Shown here piece by piece: positions 36,965 through 49,117 of a stretch of DNA of 64,000 nucleotides. The stretch spans positions 2,361,001 through 2,425,000 of the forward strand of contig OY987248.1 in the NCBI GenBank assembly GCA_963920765.1, given 5' to 3'. Below the pieces are notes generated by a model. The model made no database searches. It saw only the letters and a list, made by a program, of their open reading frames with translations, and had not been told where the DNA came from. Made by a program: the position numbers and the translations under genes. The DNA is from Ulota crispa (Eukaryota; Streptophyta; Bryopsida; Orthotrichales; Orthotrichaceae). Numbering within the stretch: the stretch's first letter is position 1; every line of letters starts with the position of its first letter.

Positions 36965-37277
36965 CACCAAATAGTGCATTTAGGTTGCCTTAAGAATTAG
37001 GTTGCCTTACCTTGGCAAAGTTACCTCATGACTCACCCTTGGCCACATGAAGGGGCAACTCTCTTTATGTTATAGGAATTCCTTGTTTTGTCTAAAGTTC
37101 CAATTTCCTTGCTCCTTGCTTTTGGCGCTTGTTGTTGCACCCAACCTCGACTTGCTTCTTCCATTGTTCATCACATTAATTAATGACAGAAATTATTGTA
37201 GTCTTGGTAAATATTGAAATAGTTTGAAATGTCAAGAAATTAGTATGGGGCAACCTAAATGCACTATTTGGTGTAGG
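36963..37277. mobile_element. MITE of the AGGTTGCC family, copy A5, tandem with A4
   Basis: Complete copy with inverted ends TACACCAAATAGTGCATTTA and AATGCACTATTTGGTGTA. The boundary with A4 is shared to within a few bases, so one copy inserted at the very end of the other. Confidence 0.8.
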
Positions 37278-37308
37278 TTCCTTATAATCATCTCTCAAAT
37301 GCCAACAA

Positions 37309-37636
37309 TAGGGGGTTTCAAATATAAAATCCGGCCTTCAAACTTCTCACCTCATAGGAAATCCGCTTACTAGTGAATTGTTTTTGTTCCCTCGGACGCG
37401 CAAAGTTTGAGACACCCGTGAGTTTGCGGAAGTTTCTACAAAAAAAGTTTTGAGGTTTGAAAACGCAAATGAATGAGCCCCGCAAAACCACAAAAGTGAG
37501 TTTCTGAGATTCACTCCTCAAATGCATCACGTTAAGAGTGAAATCCAGAGGTGAGTCACCTCATGATTCACTAGTGAATTCACAAAGATGAACCACAACA
37601 TGAATCACCTAAAAAAGTTGATGTTTGAAGCCCCTA
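37309..37636. mobile_element. MITE with TAGGGGCTTCAAAC ends, copy 2
   Basis: Ends TAGGGGGTTTCAAAT and GTTTGAAGCCCCTA. Reverse-orientation relative of the element at 1387-1720. Non-coding. Confidence 0.75.
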
Positions 37637-37984
37637 ATACTAAACCAAAACTCAAGGGATAGTTTTATAATTGAAATTATGCGTAGGTTAGATGCTACAT
37701 GGGTGTTGATAAGGGAATACACGTCATCATAAGATGCCTAGATACCAGAATCCTCAGCTGTTCTTAGAATTAGGAATCCCTCCCCACCTGAGTCACCTGA
37801 CCGGCTGACCCCTCGCCTGCCCCCATTCCCAACATGTTTTTCAGTTGCCCTCGTTTGCCTCACAACTTCAACGAATCTTATCAGTAATTCTCTTCCAGAC
37901 TAAGTTTAATGAAAGATTTCCCGCTTGAAGACTGAAGAAACGTGGGAAAAGGCAAATGGGGGATAATCCTCTTTTCAAACCATC

Positions 37985-38292
37985 TACACTCAATAGTGCA
38001 AATAGTGCATTTAGGTTGTCTTACCCTAAAAACTTACGAAAGTACTTGTTGTTTGACCACTTGAAGGTGCATGTGACTCTATATATTAAAATTTCACATG
38101 GTTTATGGCTTGTATGATGCTAATATGTTTTTTCAATGTATTGTTGTTGTTGTCAAGTCCTTATTGTTGTTAAAATATGTTTATTGTAGTAACTATTGAT
38201 GCAAACTACTATGTTATCAACAAGTATTTATATAGTGTATAATATTTAGAAATTAGCATGAGACAACCCATAATTACACTATTTAGTGTATA
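37985..38292. mobile_element. MITE of the AGGTTGCC family, copy A6
   Basis: Left end ACACTCAATAGTGCAAATAG, right end ATTACACTATTTAGTGTA. A further short fragment of a family end (AGTGCATTTAGGTTGCC) follows to about 38318, suggesting a second, truncated insertion. Confidence 0.75.
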
Positions 38293-38319
38293 CTAGATAG
38301 TGCATTTAGGTTGCCTGCA

Positions 38320-40124
38320 TCCCCAATCCAATTGTGACTCATGCCCGGGAAACCTTGTAAAGACTATTAAACAAGGCTTCACTCAAAAAAGGGGCTCCAA
38401 TGGAGTTGTTCCTTGCAAATGTATTTTGCAGACCTCTCGACATAAGAGCCCCTCCCCTACATTTTTGCACACTATGGAGAGTCCTGAATAACACTTCAAA
38501 GTGTGTAATTCTCTGACCATGACACAAGTTTTTGATTTTTTTGACATGAACCTCCTCACATAAAGTACCTAATCCAGTGATCTTCCACTCAAAAATGCAT
38601 AAAAAAATAAATAGTTATGTTTAGTGTGTGTCAAAAGCCTATTTGCATTGGGGGCTGGCAAGATGGGAATTGCCCATGCCTTGTAATTGGGCCGCACTCA
38701 GACACTATCTAACAACATGTGGACCTTTGACATGGCTAGATTGAGGATGCCCTAAACCCCAAAAGGTATTTTAGAAGAAGGAAAGTCCAAAACTGCCACT
38801 AATGGATGATTTATTCAAAACCCAAAATAATAACTTTGTTTCTGACTTTTAACCATACAAATGCATAATATACAAGCACAATAATGTGCAAAAAAAAAAT
38901 CAACCCATCTAACCACGTGTATTACAAGATTACAATAGGATTAAAAGATTACAACATCATAGTTCCACAAAAAGTCCTTTTTGGCCCTCCCAAAATGAAT
39001 AGCAGATTTTGATCCCCATGAGTTGTTTTTTTTTTGCTCTACTTAAATTCAAGGATTTTGGGCATTCATAAGTACGTGATGTTAGTTCAATCATGCAAAA
39101 TTTTAGATGCATTGAGATGTCTAACTCACTATAAATGAGCCTATAATACAAGGCGGTCAAAAAAATCAACTATACACTAACCAATTTTAAAGATATCTTG
39201 CATACCATAGTCAAAATTTTCCTTCTTTCAAATCCAAATGGTCAAATGATGTAACCCCATATATTCTATAGGCATAATTTTTTTTGAAGAAAACTACTAA
39301 AGCATGCAAAGTTATGCTAATTCAAGCTTTGCTACTATAGGTAATCTTCAAATCTCCTTCATGAATAAAAGAAGATGGAAAGGAAGATAGACTTCCTATA
39401 TGCCATGATGTTTAATAAAGAAAAAACTATTTTACAAGCCCCATGCTTCAACAATAAGCTACTAAACTTCTTTGATTTAGCAAACTAAACAAATTGCTAG
39501 TTGCTAAAAAACTTCATTACAAATGGCTAATATCGGCTTCTAAAAATGCTACACAGAAAACCCATTTACACTTTCTTTCCTTTGTGGCTGAATTATTATC
39601 ACAACATTTTTCAAAACATCACCTATGGCCGTACATATATTTCCCATTGCAGTTTTGGTCAAATGTGTAAGGTTGTATCTTACTATCATTGCAAAGCAAA
39701 CAATTTTTATTCAAATTAGAGATTGAGGGGTTATAATACCCATTACGACTTCTTGGTTTGTTGCAATTTTGCCCTTTTTAATCATGTAAAAGAAATTTGC
39801 ATAATCGCAGATGAAACTAGAGATGAGTCATCAGCCTTGGCCGCTCTTCACCATTCTTACATTCATGAACATACATGACAAACATGTTCACCATTGTCAT
39901 GGCTAGTAGAGAAAAACATACTCCGCCAAGTCCCTTGCCAAGTCTCCCACCAAACCCCCCGCCAAAACCCCATGCCAAGACCTTTACCCACACCCCCACC
40001 AAGATTATCATTGAAACTAATTTTGGGCATATTTTTTTCTTCACTTCTTTCCATTTGCACCAAGTTGCCCAAGCAATTTGCATCATTTCAAACATCATAA
40101 ATTTCTATTTGAGCATCCAATTGA

Positions 40125-40156
<32 letters not shown>

Positions 40157-40269
40157 CCACACAAAGACATTCATTGTACGCACCTTGTCTTCAAATTTTA
40201 GAAACATCCACCTAGAATTGACTTTGTAGGAACTTGCCCAAATTTTTGATTGTCTTGTTGAACATACAA
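38320..40269. other. No gene recognised; contains a 29-base T run
   Basis: Unique AT-rich sequence with a C-rich patch near 39920-40000 and a poly-T tract at about 40127-40156. A poly-T run of this length could mark the 3' end of a retroposed sequence on the minus strand, but no duplication or coding remnant was seen. Confidence 0.5.
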
Positions 40270-40553
40270 TCATCCTTTAAGAGGTAACAATTAAGTTGTC
40301 TTACCTTGAATAGTTACCTCATGACTCATCTTGGCCACTTGGAGGCTCATACAACTCTCTAAATACTCAAATTTCACATAGTTTATGGTTTGGACACCAT
40401 TAATTTGTTTTTCCGCACCTCCTTCTTGTTACCAAGTCCTTCTTGTTGTTGGTTTTTTTTACTGCAATAATTACAGATGAAAATTATTTTAACATCATTT
40501 TGTATTAATATGGTGTAAAATATCGTGAGGCAACCCAAACGCAATAATCAGTA
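40270..40553. mobile_element. MITE of the AGGTTGCC family, copy A7, left end eroded
   Basis: Family interior (CCTCATGACTCATC, TGGCCACTTGGAGGC) and right end GGCAACCCAAACGCAATAAT are present. The outer left end is missing or diverged. Confidence 0.65.
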
Positions 40554-40778
40554 TAGGTTTTCTTGCAAGAATTGTTTACTTTATGGGAAAGGACTCCTCC
40601 AGGATCCCTGGCGGGCTCCACTTAAGGTGTGGCTACAAAAGCATCTGCCAACTGGCCTATGCTATCCTTCAAGGGAAGTTAAGTACTTAAAGGTGGCTTA
40701 AAGGTGGGCCATACTGTTTGTTCATGAAAGCTTTGAATATATTCAGCCGTCATGGAGCATCTTCAAAGGAACTCTCTA

Positions 40779-41309
40779 CACTAAATACTGCAGTTAAGTA
40801 GCATAATTAGGTTGCAATGCATTGACAATTAGGTTGCCTTATTCAGGTGTGTTTCCTTGTGATTCATCACTTGGTCACTTCGAGGCATTCTCTAGATATT
40901 TGAATTTCAAGATTCACAACGTGAATGCTGCTAGTTTGTTGTTGTGAGGCCCTTCAACCCTTGAGCGTCCCAGCAATAGGATCCTATCGTTGGGGCCCAT
41001 AACTTTATCTTATCTTTTCTCTTAATTTGTATGGTGAAAAAAGTCATGTCTGGTCCACATCAACAGAGAAGGTGATCCTTTTTCAAATCCTACAGTCACT
41101 TATCTAAATGTAATTTTCCAAGCTGTGGTGGCCATTAAACCCCCATTTTTTCCTAAATCCTAAAATAACTCTGGACACTCAGGGGTTAAAAGTTGTGTGT
41201 TGCAATAAATTTTTATGAAGAATTGCTATATCAATAGTACATATTTTACATAGTGTAAAATGTCAAGAACTTAGTGTGGGGCAACCTAAACGTAATATTC
41301 AGTGCAGAC
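40779..41309. mobile_element. MITE of the AGGTTGCC family, copy A8, split by a TTAA element
   Basis: The halves 40779-40953 and 41190-41309 join into a normal family member. The insertion falls where unbroken copies have a TTTAAA or TTGAAA word, for example after AAGCCC in copy A4. Confidence 0.78.
40954..41189. mobile_element. TTAA-flanked element nested in MITE A8 (236 bp)
   Basis: Begins TCAACCCTTGAGCGTCC and ends GGACACTCAGGGGTTAA. It is about 230 bp and clearly homologous, in the same orientation, to 58307-58544. Comparison with intact A-family copies shows a single TTAA-like site in the empty state and one at each end in the filled state. Confidence 0.85.
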
Positions 41310-42865
41310 TCTAAACCCTCAAGTTCAACATGCCACACGACTTGGGTGTCGGTGTTTACTGTAGTTCTGAAACACATGGTAATTCGTGTGAGTGTACTTT
41401 CATCATTTTATAATTAATGTCCACTCTTTTTTCCCATTTTGTAAACAATTTGACTAGTTAAAAATATAATACACACAACTCATGTGGGGTAACTGTACTG
41501 TTATCAAGGTTGTCTGTGAAAGTGATAGTGATAGAGGTCTGTTGTGATAGTGCAACTACTGTAGCTGATGAGCAATACAGTGTTTTATTCACACATGCTC
41601 AATGGCACCTGCACTAACTTATCATAATAAAACTGGGCTCCGTTTTCTGCACATCCGTCGAAGTACGGCCAGGGTGGAAAATATTAATTTTTTGCAAACA
41701 AGGTTAAAAGTAATAATTTGCTTCCTATGTTAACCATCTGTACATAACATTGTTCACTTGGTTTTATTCCTCCTCCCAGTTATGGAGGGATATTCCCCCT
41801 ACATACATAGGGAAGAATTTAGTTATAAATCCTCAAAGTTAATTGGTCCGCGGTCAGAGTTAGCGGATGGCATTTGCTGGAGACCCTCATATTTGGGGAG
41901 CAAAAGGGACCCCTAATGAAGGTTAATAGTGTTATGTATCCTCCTGCACAGTTCTAGGCTAAGTTGGGGTATCTAAAACCCAAAAGCAAAATCATAATTC
42001 TCTAATTCAATATACTAATGATAAACGTCTAAACTCTTATACTTTTGTGGTGGATAAAAAATCCAAGCTTTTCCACTTTGACCCACATCAACGTAAGTAC
42101 AGTAAGCCAAGCAGTAAAATTGGTGTCAAGGTGGGAAATCTTAGTATTTCTTGAGTAATAATTTGACCCTTGTGTCGGGTTGGTTAATTTTATCCTCCTA
42201 TGTGGTTCTAGACAAAATCAAATTTTTTAATTTTAAATATGAAATTCCTAAATTTAATATCTTCACGGAAAATATCTAAACTCTTTTATTTTTGGCTGGT
42301 GAAAAAGTTGAGATTATCCACCTTTGAGCCCACAAAATGGTATGCCATCTAACTCGAGTCCTAAGAGTGTCAGCTTATTGAATGTGAGTGATGGATGACA
42401 TTAAACACTTAGAGTAGGTCCTACATGACAGGGATGAATTACATGCAGGTACAAATAGAAAGAAGATTTTGTATGTACTTCGATTATGTGACTAGTTTGA
42501 TCAATGAATGTTTCGTGGTTTTTAATCCGTAAACGTCGGCGCGGACGAAAAACGTTCGTTGCCTCTGAAAAAACTCTGTATCCCAGAAAAAGATTGATTT
42601 TGATCTGATCTTTTTTCAAAAGTGATAATAAAAGCGTAGTGCATCATGGAAGGTAAAAAATTATCTCTTGAGATACATTCATTTTATTTTGTAACTTAAA
42701 TTGTGATACATGGTGTTAGATCTCAAGCTGCCCTTCTTGCAATTTTCATGAAGGCACCATGCACTGTCGATTTTTCCAACTTTTTGAAATAATGCTACTG
42801 GTGCCCATGTGCAAAATACTGTAGAATGCTACAGGTAGGGCAAGCCACGGTGATCCATCCGTCCT

Positions 42866-43200
42866 TTAACCCCTAAATCCCTGAGTGTCCCCTTAGGGGA
42901 CAAATGAGATTTCGGGCAGGTACCTATGACTAAACTACTTTGTGTGATTTTTTGAAACTTTTATGGAAGATGGGGAATTCGAAGATCCGTGTGCACATCT
43001 AGTTTTTTTTTCATTCTGACAATTTTTGAAGAAGTAAAAAATGAATTTCTGAATTTTTTTGGAGATGGGGCAATCCAGGCAGCCCAAAACTTTTTTTAAA
43101 TTTGCATTTTTTCGAAATAAAAATCTGAAATTGGTTCTTTGAGTTTACATATACATGGGAAGCTTTGAATCACTTGTTTCCAATAAATGAAATGAAAGTT
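42866..43200. mobile_element. Left part of a TTAA-flanked element
   Basis: Begins TTAACCCCTAAATCCC and is homologous over about 330 bp to the left part of the 24920-25856 element (shared words include TGTGTGATTTTTTGAAAC). No matching right end was found, so it is truncated or rearranged. Confidence 0.65.
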
Positions 43201-44003
43201 ATGAGGACTTTTAGTTAACTTGTAGATACGGCTCTTAAGAAGGCTTTGGAATCAAAACATGTAAAGATAGAAGAAACTATATATATAAAATCCAAAAAAT
43301 GGGAAAATTTTGTGTTTGGAAACTTCTTAAGTCATAGTTTATCAAGCCTCAAAGGCTATAAATAAAAATGCTATCCAACCCCTTGCACTCTTAGAACCAC
43401 TTCACATAATGGTCAAAGGTTAAGAGTCATCAATTTCCACTAATCAAATTACAAGAAACCAATATTTTGGCCATTTGAAATCAAATGAATACTTTGGCCC
43501 TTTGATCCTTTACACCAAACACCAAAGTCCAAATTTTATTGCCTCCAAATTGCATGAGTAAAAGCAATGGCATCTTGAAATAAATTTTGGCCGTGCAAAA
43601 ATGAAAACCCAAACTATGGTCAAGAAGAAACTGATTTCATTTCATAAAATAATCAAAATGTTATAATATCTTGGCCAATATATTGGGAGGTTTAATAAAT
43701 GTCATGGAGGTGGACTTTAGGCTTGGTCTTTGGATGCTTCACACTATGGTTGTACAAGTCAAGAGGCCATGGACATTCAACGCCAAGGGTTTTGTTTTTA
43801 AACTTGGCCTTTAAAAGCTTCACATTAAGTTTGGTAAAAGGTTTTGTAAATGACATTTTATTCAATATTTTTGGCCCATTTCTCTTGCCAATGAGCAAAG
43901 TTTGACCTCTCAAATTCACTTCCTCTCAACTTGGTTGGCCATCATGTGAAGCAACCTTCAGGATTGACACCGAGCTCCTTTGGTGTTAGACTTTAGAAAC
44001 TAC
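43200..44003. other. No gene recognised; intergenic DNA
   Basis: AT-rich DNA with short frames on both strands across the same bases (about 43690-43920); neither shows a recognisable domain or splice signals. Confidence 0.5.
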
Positions 44004-44324
44004 ACTAAATAGTGCATTTAGGTTGCCTTGCACTATTTTTTTTTGGCATTCTACACTATATACATAATTATTGTTACTACAATAATTTTCGTCAATAATT
44101 ATTGCAACAAACAAGTTTTAATAACAATAAGGACTTTGCAACAATAAGGACAATGCAGAAGAAAAAAACTTACAACGTCAAGACTGTAAATCATGTGAAA
44201 TTCTACTATTTAAGGATTTACATGTGCCTCCAAGTGACAAAGTGATGAGTCATGAGGTAACTTTCCAGAATAAGACAACCTAAATGTTAAGGCAACCTAA
44301 AAGCACTATTCATGTGTAGATTTC
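44004..44324. mobile_element. MITE of the AGGTTGCC family, copy A9
   Basis: Ends TACACTAAATAGTGCATTTA and AAGCACTATTCATGTGTA, inverted. The interior reads in the opposite orientation to copy A1 (CATGAGGTAAC to the right). Confidence 0.8.
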
Positions 44325-46311
44325 TCTTGAGAAACCAAGTGTGATGTGAAAGCAAACCTCTGCATTGGTACAAGAGGCTTTGCCTTTACAGTGCGTGTTT
44401 GTTTTCTAAAATATATATATTGTGATTCTGCTCAAACTTTCACTATTCACTGCACATGCAGCTTTTGGAAGTGAAAGTTTCTTCTCTTTTGATCCAAACC
44501 CAACAAAAGGCAAACAAAAAGAAGCAAGAAGCATGCCTTAGTTTAGTGACAACTCAAAACTTAGGGGTGAATCATGCTATGCTCCATGTCTCAATTTCTA
44601 CAGGTCCAGGTTGAATGCCAATTCCAACTTTGTTGCATGAAGGGAAAAAACAGAAATCTTCACAAAACACTCAGATATTCATGTAAAATAAATCATCCAT
44701 ACTTGGCTCTTGAGTTAGAATTTTGTTTTTCCTAGATCCAACTCTTGAAGCTAAGCGCCACATTCTCCATGCTAACGTTTCTGAGAGATGCAACCATGTA
44801 GGAGTTTTCTAAATTAACTTGGACTTGAGACTTTTTTGTCTTTTGACACGAGTCTTTTGATTGTCTTTCAATGAACTCTATTTAAACTGTCCAATTACAA
44901 ATCCATGGATTATTATGTTAATGGAAAGATTTTTTTTATAAGCTTCCAATAATAGTGATCATAAGTTCTAACTACACACTAAGCAAAATATAATATTACA
45001 TTTTGCAAGTCGTTTAGAGTGCTAAATTGATCCATCACTCTAAATAACTCATCTATTAAATTGCTATCTTTTGACTAGTGTAAAATAAGAACTTGTGATT
45101 ACTATCATTGAAAGCATGTAAAATACCTTTTGAATCAATAAAATAATACATGGACTTAGAGCTTGGACAATCAAAATAAAGCTCACTGAAAGCAAGCTAG
45201 AAGACAAGAGACAATAAATCAAACTTTAGAAGGAGAACATAATATTAGCATGTCAATTTTTCAAAATTTGGTGTGCCACTACCATAGATTTTCTTTCTTA
45301 AGCATGGCTTGCAATATTGTTTGTCATTTAGCTTGTTTTCAATGAGTTTTATTTCAATTGTCCAATTTCTAGTTCCCTATGTTATTTTGTTTATCTGGAG
45401 AGTTTTTGTACATGCTTCCAATAATTATAATCTTAGTTCTAATTTTAGACCGAGCAAAATGTTTCAATATATTTGGTGAGTCGTTTAGAGTGCTGCTGGA
45501 TTTATGATGCTCTTCTCGTGAACCACCCCCTAGGTTAGATCAGCAAAAATTGGGGTCATTTTCCTTTTAGGAGCATAAAACCAACACAAGAAAATACACT
45601 ATTTGTATGACAACTAGACTTGGACTTAGCAACCAATAATCTCGCATGCGTTTGTCCCAGTATATGAGCCCTTTGTCATGCCAACAAAAAAGTACTTCCT
45701 TATCCTAAGTCCTTGCTTTGAGCCCTGTTGATTTTCACATTATTAATAAATACATTGATTGTGAGTAACCAAACTATTTGATTCACCTTCCGCCTGATAA
45801 GCCTAGTAATACTGACTAGGAAAACATGTCACATGCTGTTATAAATTGAACCTAGACGAAAAAACTATTGGACTAGTGGAGCAAGGGGGGGGGGGGGGGG
45901 GGGGGGCAAGTTAGGCTTGGACAGTGATAGGGCATAAATTGAATAAAACATATGGTTCCAGCCTGGAGTTTGAAAATGACATATATTGCCAGCTGTATCG
46001 TATGGTGGGAAAGGGACTGTTGTGCACTTTGTACAGTCAATGAAGAATACTCAATTTAGCAAAGAGCTGCTATTCTCAGAAAGCCTTCTATTTATTTTTG
46101 GACATAAATGGAAAGTTGTCCCAAACTCTACCATTACAGTACAGCACCTTGAAAAGCAAGCAAAGGGAATTATTTTGGGCAAATTATTATAAGAAACTTA
46201 CCTCCATTTTGACTGGTTACCGTTATACTACAATTAAACTGGGAGAATCTGTTGGATGGAAGAAACCAAATCCGTCTCTTAGAAACACTAAGGGTATGTT
46301 CACACTTGATA
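44325..46311. other. No gene recognised; contains an 18-base G run
   Basis: About 2 kb of AT-rich DNA. Direct-repeat-like words (TCGTTTAGAGTGCT, and descriptions of GCAAAATGT/GCAAAATAT) recur near 45010 and 45480, hinting at a duplicated segment of about 470 bp. A G run at about 45888-45906 could form a quadruplex. Confidence 0.5.
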
Positions 46312-46544
46312 TTAACCTTTAAATGACCATAGGGCATAGTATATACGCTGATGTGTAATTGTCATTTGCTATCAATAAGAAATTTTAATTTGGGATCTTA
46401 AGTAGCTCACTAAGATTGCATTGATCTATTCTCCAACTTCTTTGTTGATTTCAAATGTAATAGAGGTGTGAATTTATTTCAAAAACAAGAAAATACCCCG
46501 TATTGTACTGGTTACAAAGGGCCTTTTGGTCGTTTATGGGTTAA
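46312..46544. mobile_element. TTAA-flanked element with piggyBac-like ends (233 bp)
   Basis: Begins TTAACCTTTAAATGACCA and ends TGGTCGTTTATGGGTTAA, inverted with few mismatches. Non-coding. Confidence 0.75.
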
Positions 46545-47161
46545 GAGGGATAGTAGCCAAAATAAATTAGATGCATTTGAACACACTTTAAGATTGCATT
46601 AAGATTACTAATACCCCTCCTAACACCAAATGTGAACATCCTACCGATGCCACAATTTGGATGAACCACGCACTGTATTAGATTCCGCCTCAAAGAATCA
46701 CTGGGTGCACTGGATGAAATATGTAATATCCTGGATAAATTTATAAATGAACTTGTGATATATGTATATATATTTTTCTTACCTACGTGCATTTCCGAAG
46801 GTGCGGATCTCAAGATCAATGAATTTTTTTTCACAAAGAAGCAAAATCCCTGCATAGAAGTACCACAAAGAGAAAACAGTACAGTAGTAAGTTAGTCAAT
46901 GGGTTATCGTCTGACTGTGCCCCCTCCCCCCGGTTCAGCATTTGGGGGAATTTTGAAACTCAACAATGGCAAGATCCCTCAATTTTTTACCATTACTTGT
47001 TTTGAAACATGGTTCAGTGTTGTAGAATTGGGAGAGAGTGGTGGGGGCGATTTGGAGGACGAGGTTGAATGGGTTTAAGTATGAATTAGACTCATACTTT
47101 TTTACCACTAAACTAAATGCCTTCTTAATCAATGAAGTTGTAGCCATTGTAAAGTCAACCC
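46545..47161. other. No gene recognised; intergenic DNA
   Basis: Two short minus-strand frames (104 and 70 codons) have no recognisable features and no splice context. Nothing further is supported. Confidence 0.5.
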
Positions 47162-47392
47162 TTAACCAGTGAAGGACCCTTGGGCTCTAGAGATACGGTA
47201 CTAAATATGGTTGCAATTAATATTCAAAAGTTTGAATTAGTTGAAAATTAAGTGTTACAATCATACATATTGAAGGGTTGTACGATGATGGGTGCATAAT
47301 TTTTTTGGAAAGCCCTCAGAACAGCTCAAATATAGTTGTATATACGACCATACATATGGCCAAAAATGGCCGATGGGCCGTTCAGGGGTTAA
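47162..47392. mobile_element. TTAA-flanked element (231 bp), sister of the 52993 copy
   Basis: Begins TTAACCAGTGAAGGACCC and ends GGGCCGTTCAGGGGTTAA. The interior is homologous to 52993-53213 throughout, sharing TTAAGTGTTACAAT and TTGAAGGGTTGTA words. Confidence 0.82.
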
Positions 47393-48328
47393 AACAAAAT
47401 TTTAGATCCGGGTGGGGGCAACTTCAAGATTCATAAAAGAATCCACAGTAAATATAGAAGTTGTGCATTCTCAAGTCTTACGATTGTAAAGAGGTGAGTT
47501 TTTAGATATGGGTACTATTTTGATTTGCCTTTCAATTGGGGTTAAAGCAAACTTTGCAGAATAGTGCTCTAACAATTGCAGCTTTATGAGGAATGGTGCG
47601 TGTTATTGTTTTTCCTGGATGTTTTTTCATCGTATATTGATGACCACCATAACAACTACAAAAAAAAAAAAGCTTTGCAAAACCACAATCTTGCGGAATG
47701 CTCTATTTGGTGCCTCCAAAAACCCATTCTCGTGGAGATGCTACGATGCATACATCGATCCCCTCTAAAGTGGCTGACGTGTTTTATTTTTGATATTTTG
47801 AAATAAAATAAAATAAAAACTCCCCCCATTAATTTTCCAAAGAAAAAATAAACAAATTTACGTTTAAACCTTCACATTTTCCAAAACCCCTAAATATACG
47901 AAACAACAACAGTAACCACTAACCAAAGGCAAAAATAATTCCATTTGGATCCCCACCCACAGCCTGACAGTCTGGAAGTTGCCGCCTGACTCACCAGTAG
48001 AGTCACAAGATGCCATTTCATCACTCCCGGCTGACGTGTACCATACCCCCATCGAGAAACCCTCTACGTATTCCCCTCCAAATACGTACATACAGCCACA
48101 GTGAGTGGGCGAAGTTACGAATCGTAAGAGACGGAGGCTTCGGCGATCATAATAAACTTACCACTCTCTCGGTCTCTTCCCCAGAATCCCACGAACACAA
48201 GCTTAGCTGGACACCGCTGGCCACTCCTCCTCGACACTCGTCTTTTACTCCATAGCATCTGCAATCGGGTATCCTCGGCATCTTTCGCAACCGCAAGGGC
48301 AATCGAGCTTGAACAAGAGCGCCAGAGA

Positions 48329-48376
48329 GATCCAGAGAGACCCAGAGATCCAGAGAGACCCAGAGATCCAGAGAGA
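48329..48376. repeat. Short GA-rich tandem repeat in a probable 5' leader
   Basis: About three units of AGAGACCCAGAGATCCAG. It lies about 780 bp upstream of the start codon at 49118, in the region I interpret as the first, non-coding exon. Confidence 0.75.
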
Positions 48377-48710
48377 GAGTTGGCGTGGAATTTGGTGTTG
48401 TATCGAAAGCAGGAAGTGGTGGATTGTTGTGGAAAGAGCAGGAGCAGGAGCGAGGATGTGGTGTGGCGAGAGGGTGGTGTTAGGAGGGAGTGAAGGATCA
48501 AGGCAAAAGATGCACAGGGTGATGAGCGAGGAGAATGGCGGGGTAGACGAGGGCGCCCGCGGCACGACGACGGGGCGATATTGTGTTTGTGTTGTTGTGG
48601 TGGTGCTCGAAGATGGACCACTCTGGGACACGATGTGTTTGTTTCTCTGACACTTAGGGCTTGGCCGCTGTCGCTGTGCTCGGAGTTGCGCCTCTCTCAC
48701 ATCACAAGCA

Positions 48711-49099
48711 GGTATTTATTTTAACCCTTGCGCCTGTCTTGAAGTCATCAATTGTGTTAATCTCGGGCGGAGCCATTTAGATTGCGGTTTCGTGAAAGAT
48801 CAGGGGTGGCTTATCTTGGAAGGGATTTCCGTCGATCTAGAGGATAAGTACCTTTGATGAGAATGTATGGTTACTCTCTGAGTCTTCCTGTGCTGTTGAG
48901 TCGTAGCGGAGGCGCCGAGGTGCTGAGATTATCTGAAGTGGAAAGTCTTATGGTCGAGATTGTTCTAAGAACCAGCATTTGAGGCTAAGTAGCTATGGCA
49001 GTGAATCGGATTCGGTGTCTTGATGCTTAAGCTAGAATGCTGTGGAATGTTGTTGGATCTTACGAGATCTGATGAAAGATTGGTGGATGTGAATCACAG
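48711..49099 (+). other. Candidate 5'-UTR intron of the gene at 49118
   Basis: A donor-like AAGCAG|GTATTT at 48711 and an acceptor-like GAATCACAG ending at 49099 enclose 389 bp with no coding frame. The start codon is 19 bases into the next exon. Inferred from splice-site resemblance only. Confidence 0.4.
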
Positions 49100-49117
49100 G
49101 CTACACAGATTGTATGT

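Noticed and set aside
40127-40156. Poly-T run as the tail of a retroposed gene on the minus strand
   Set aside because: No coding remnant, target duplication or polyadenylation signal was found next to it.
48115-48700. Minus-strand frames of about 150-170 codons upstream of the unknown gene
   Set aside because: They overlap a GA-rich repeat and the presumed 5' leader, and show only low-complexity Ser/Thr/Pro-rich translations.
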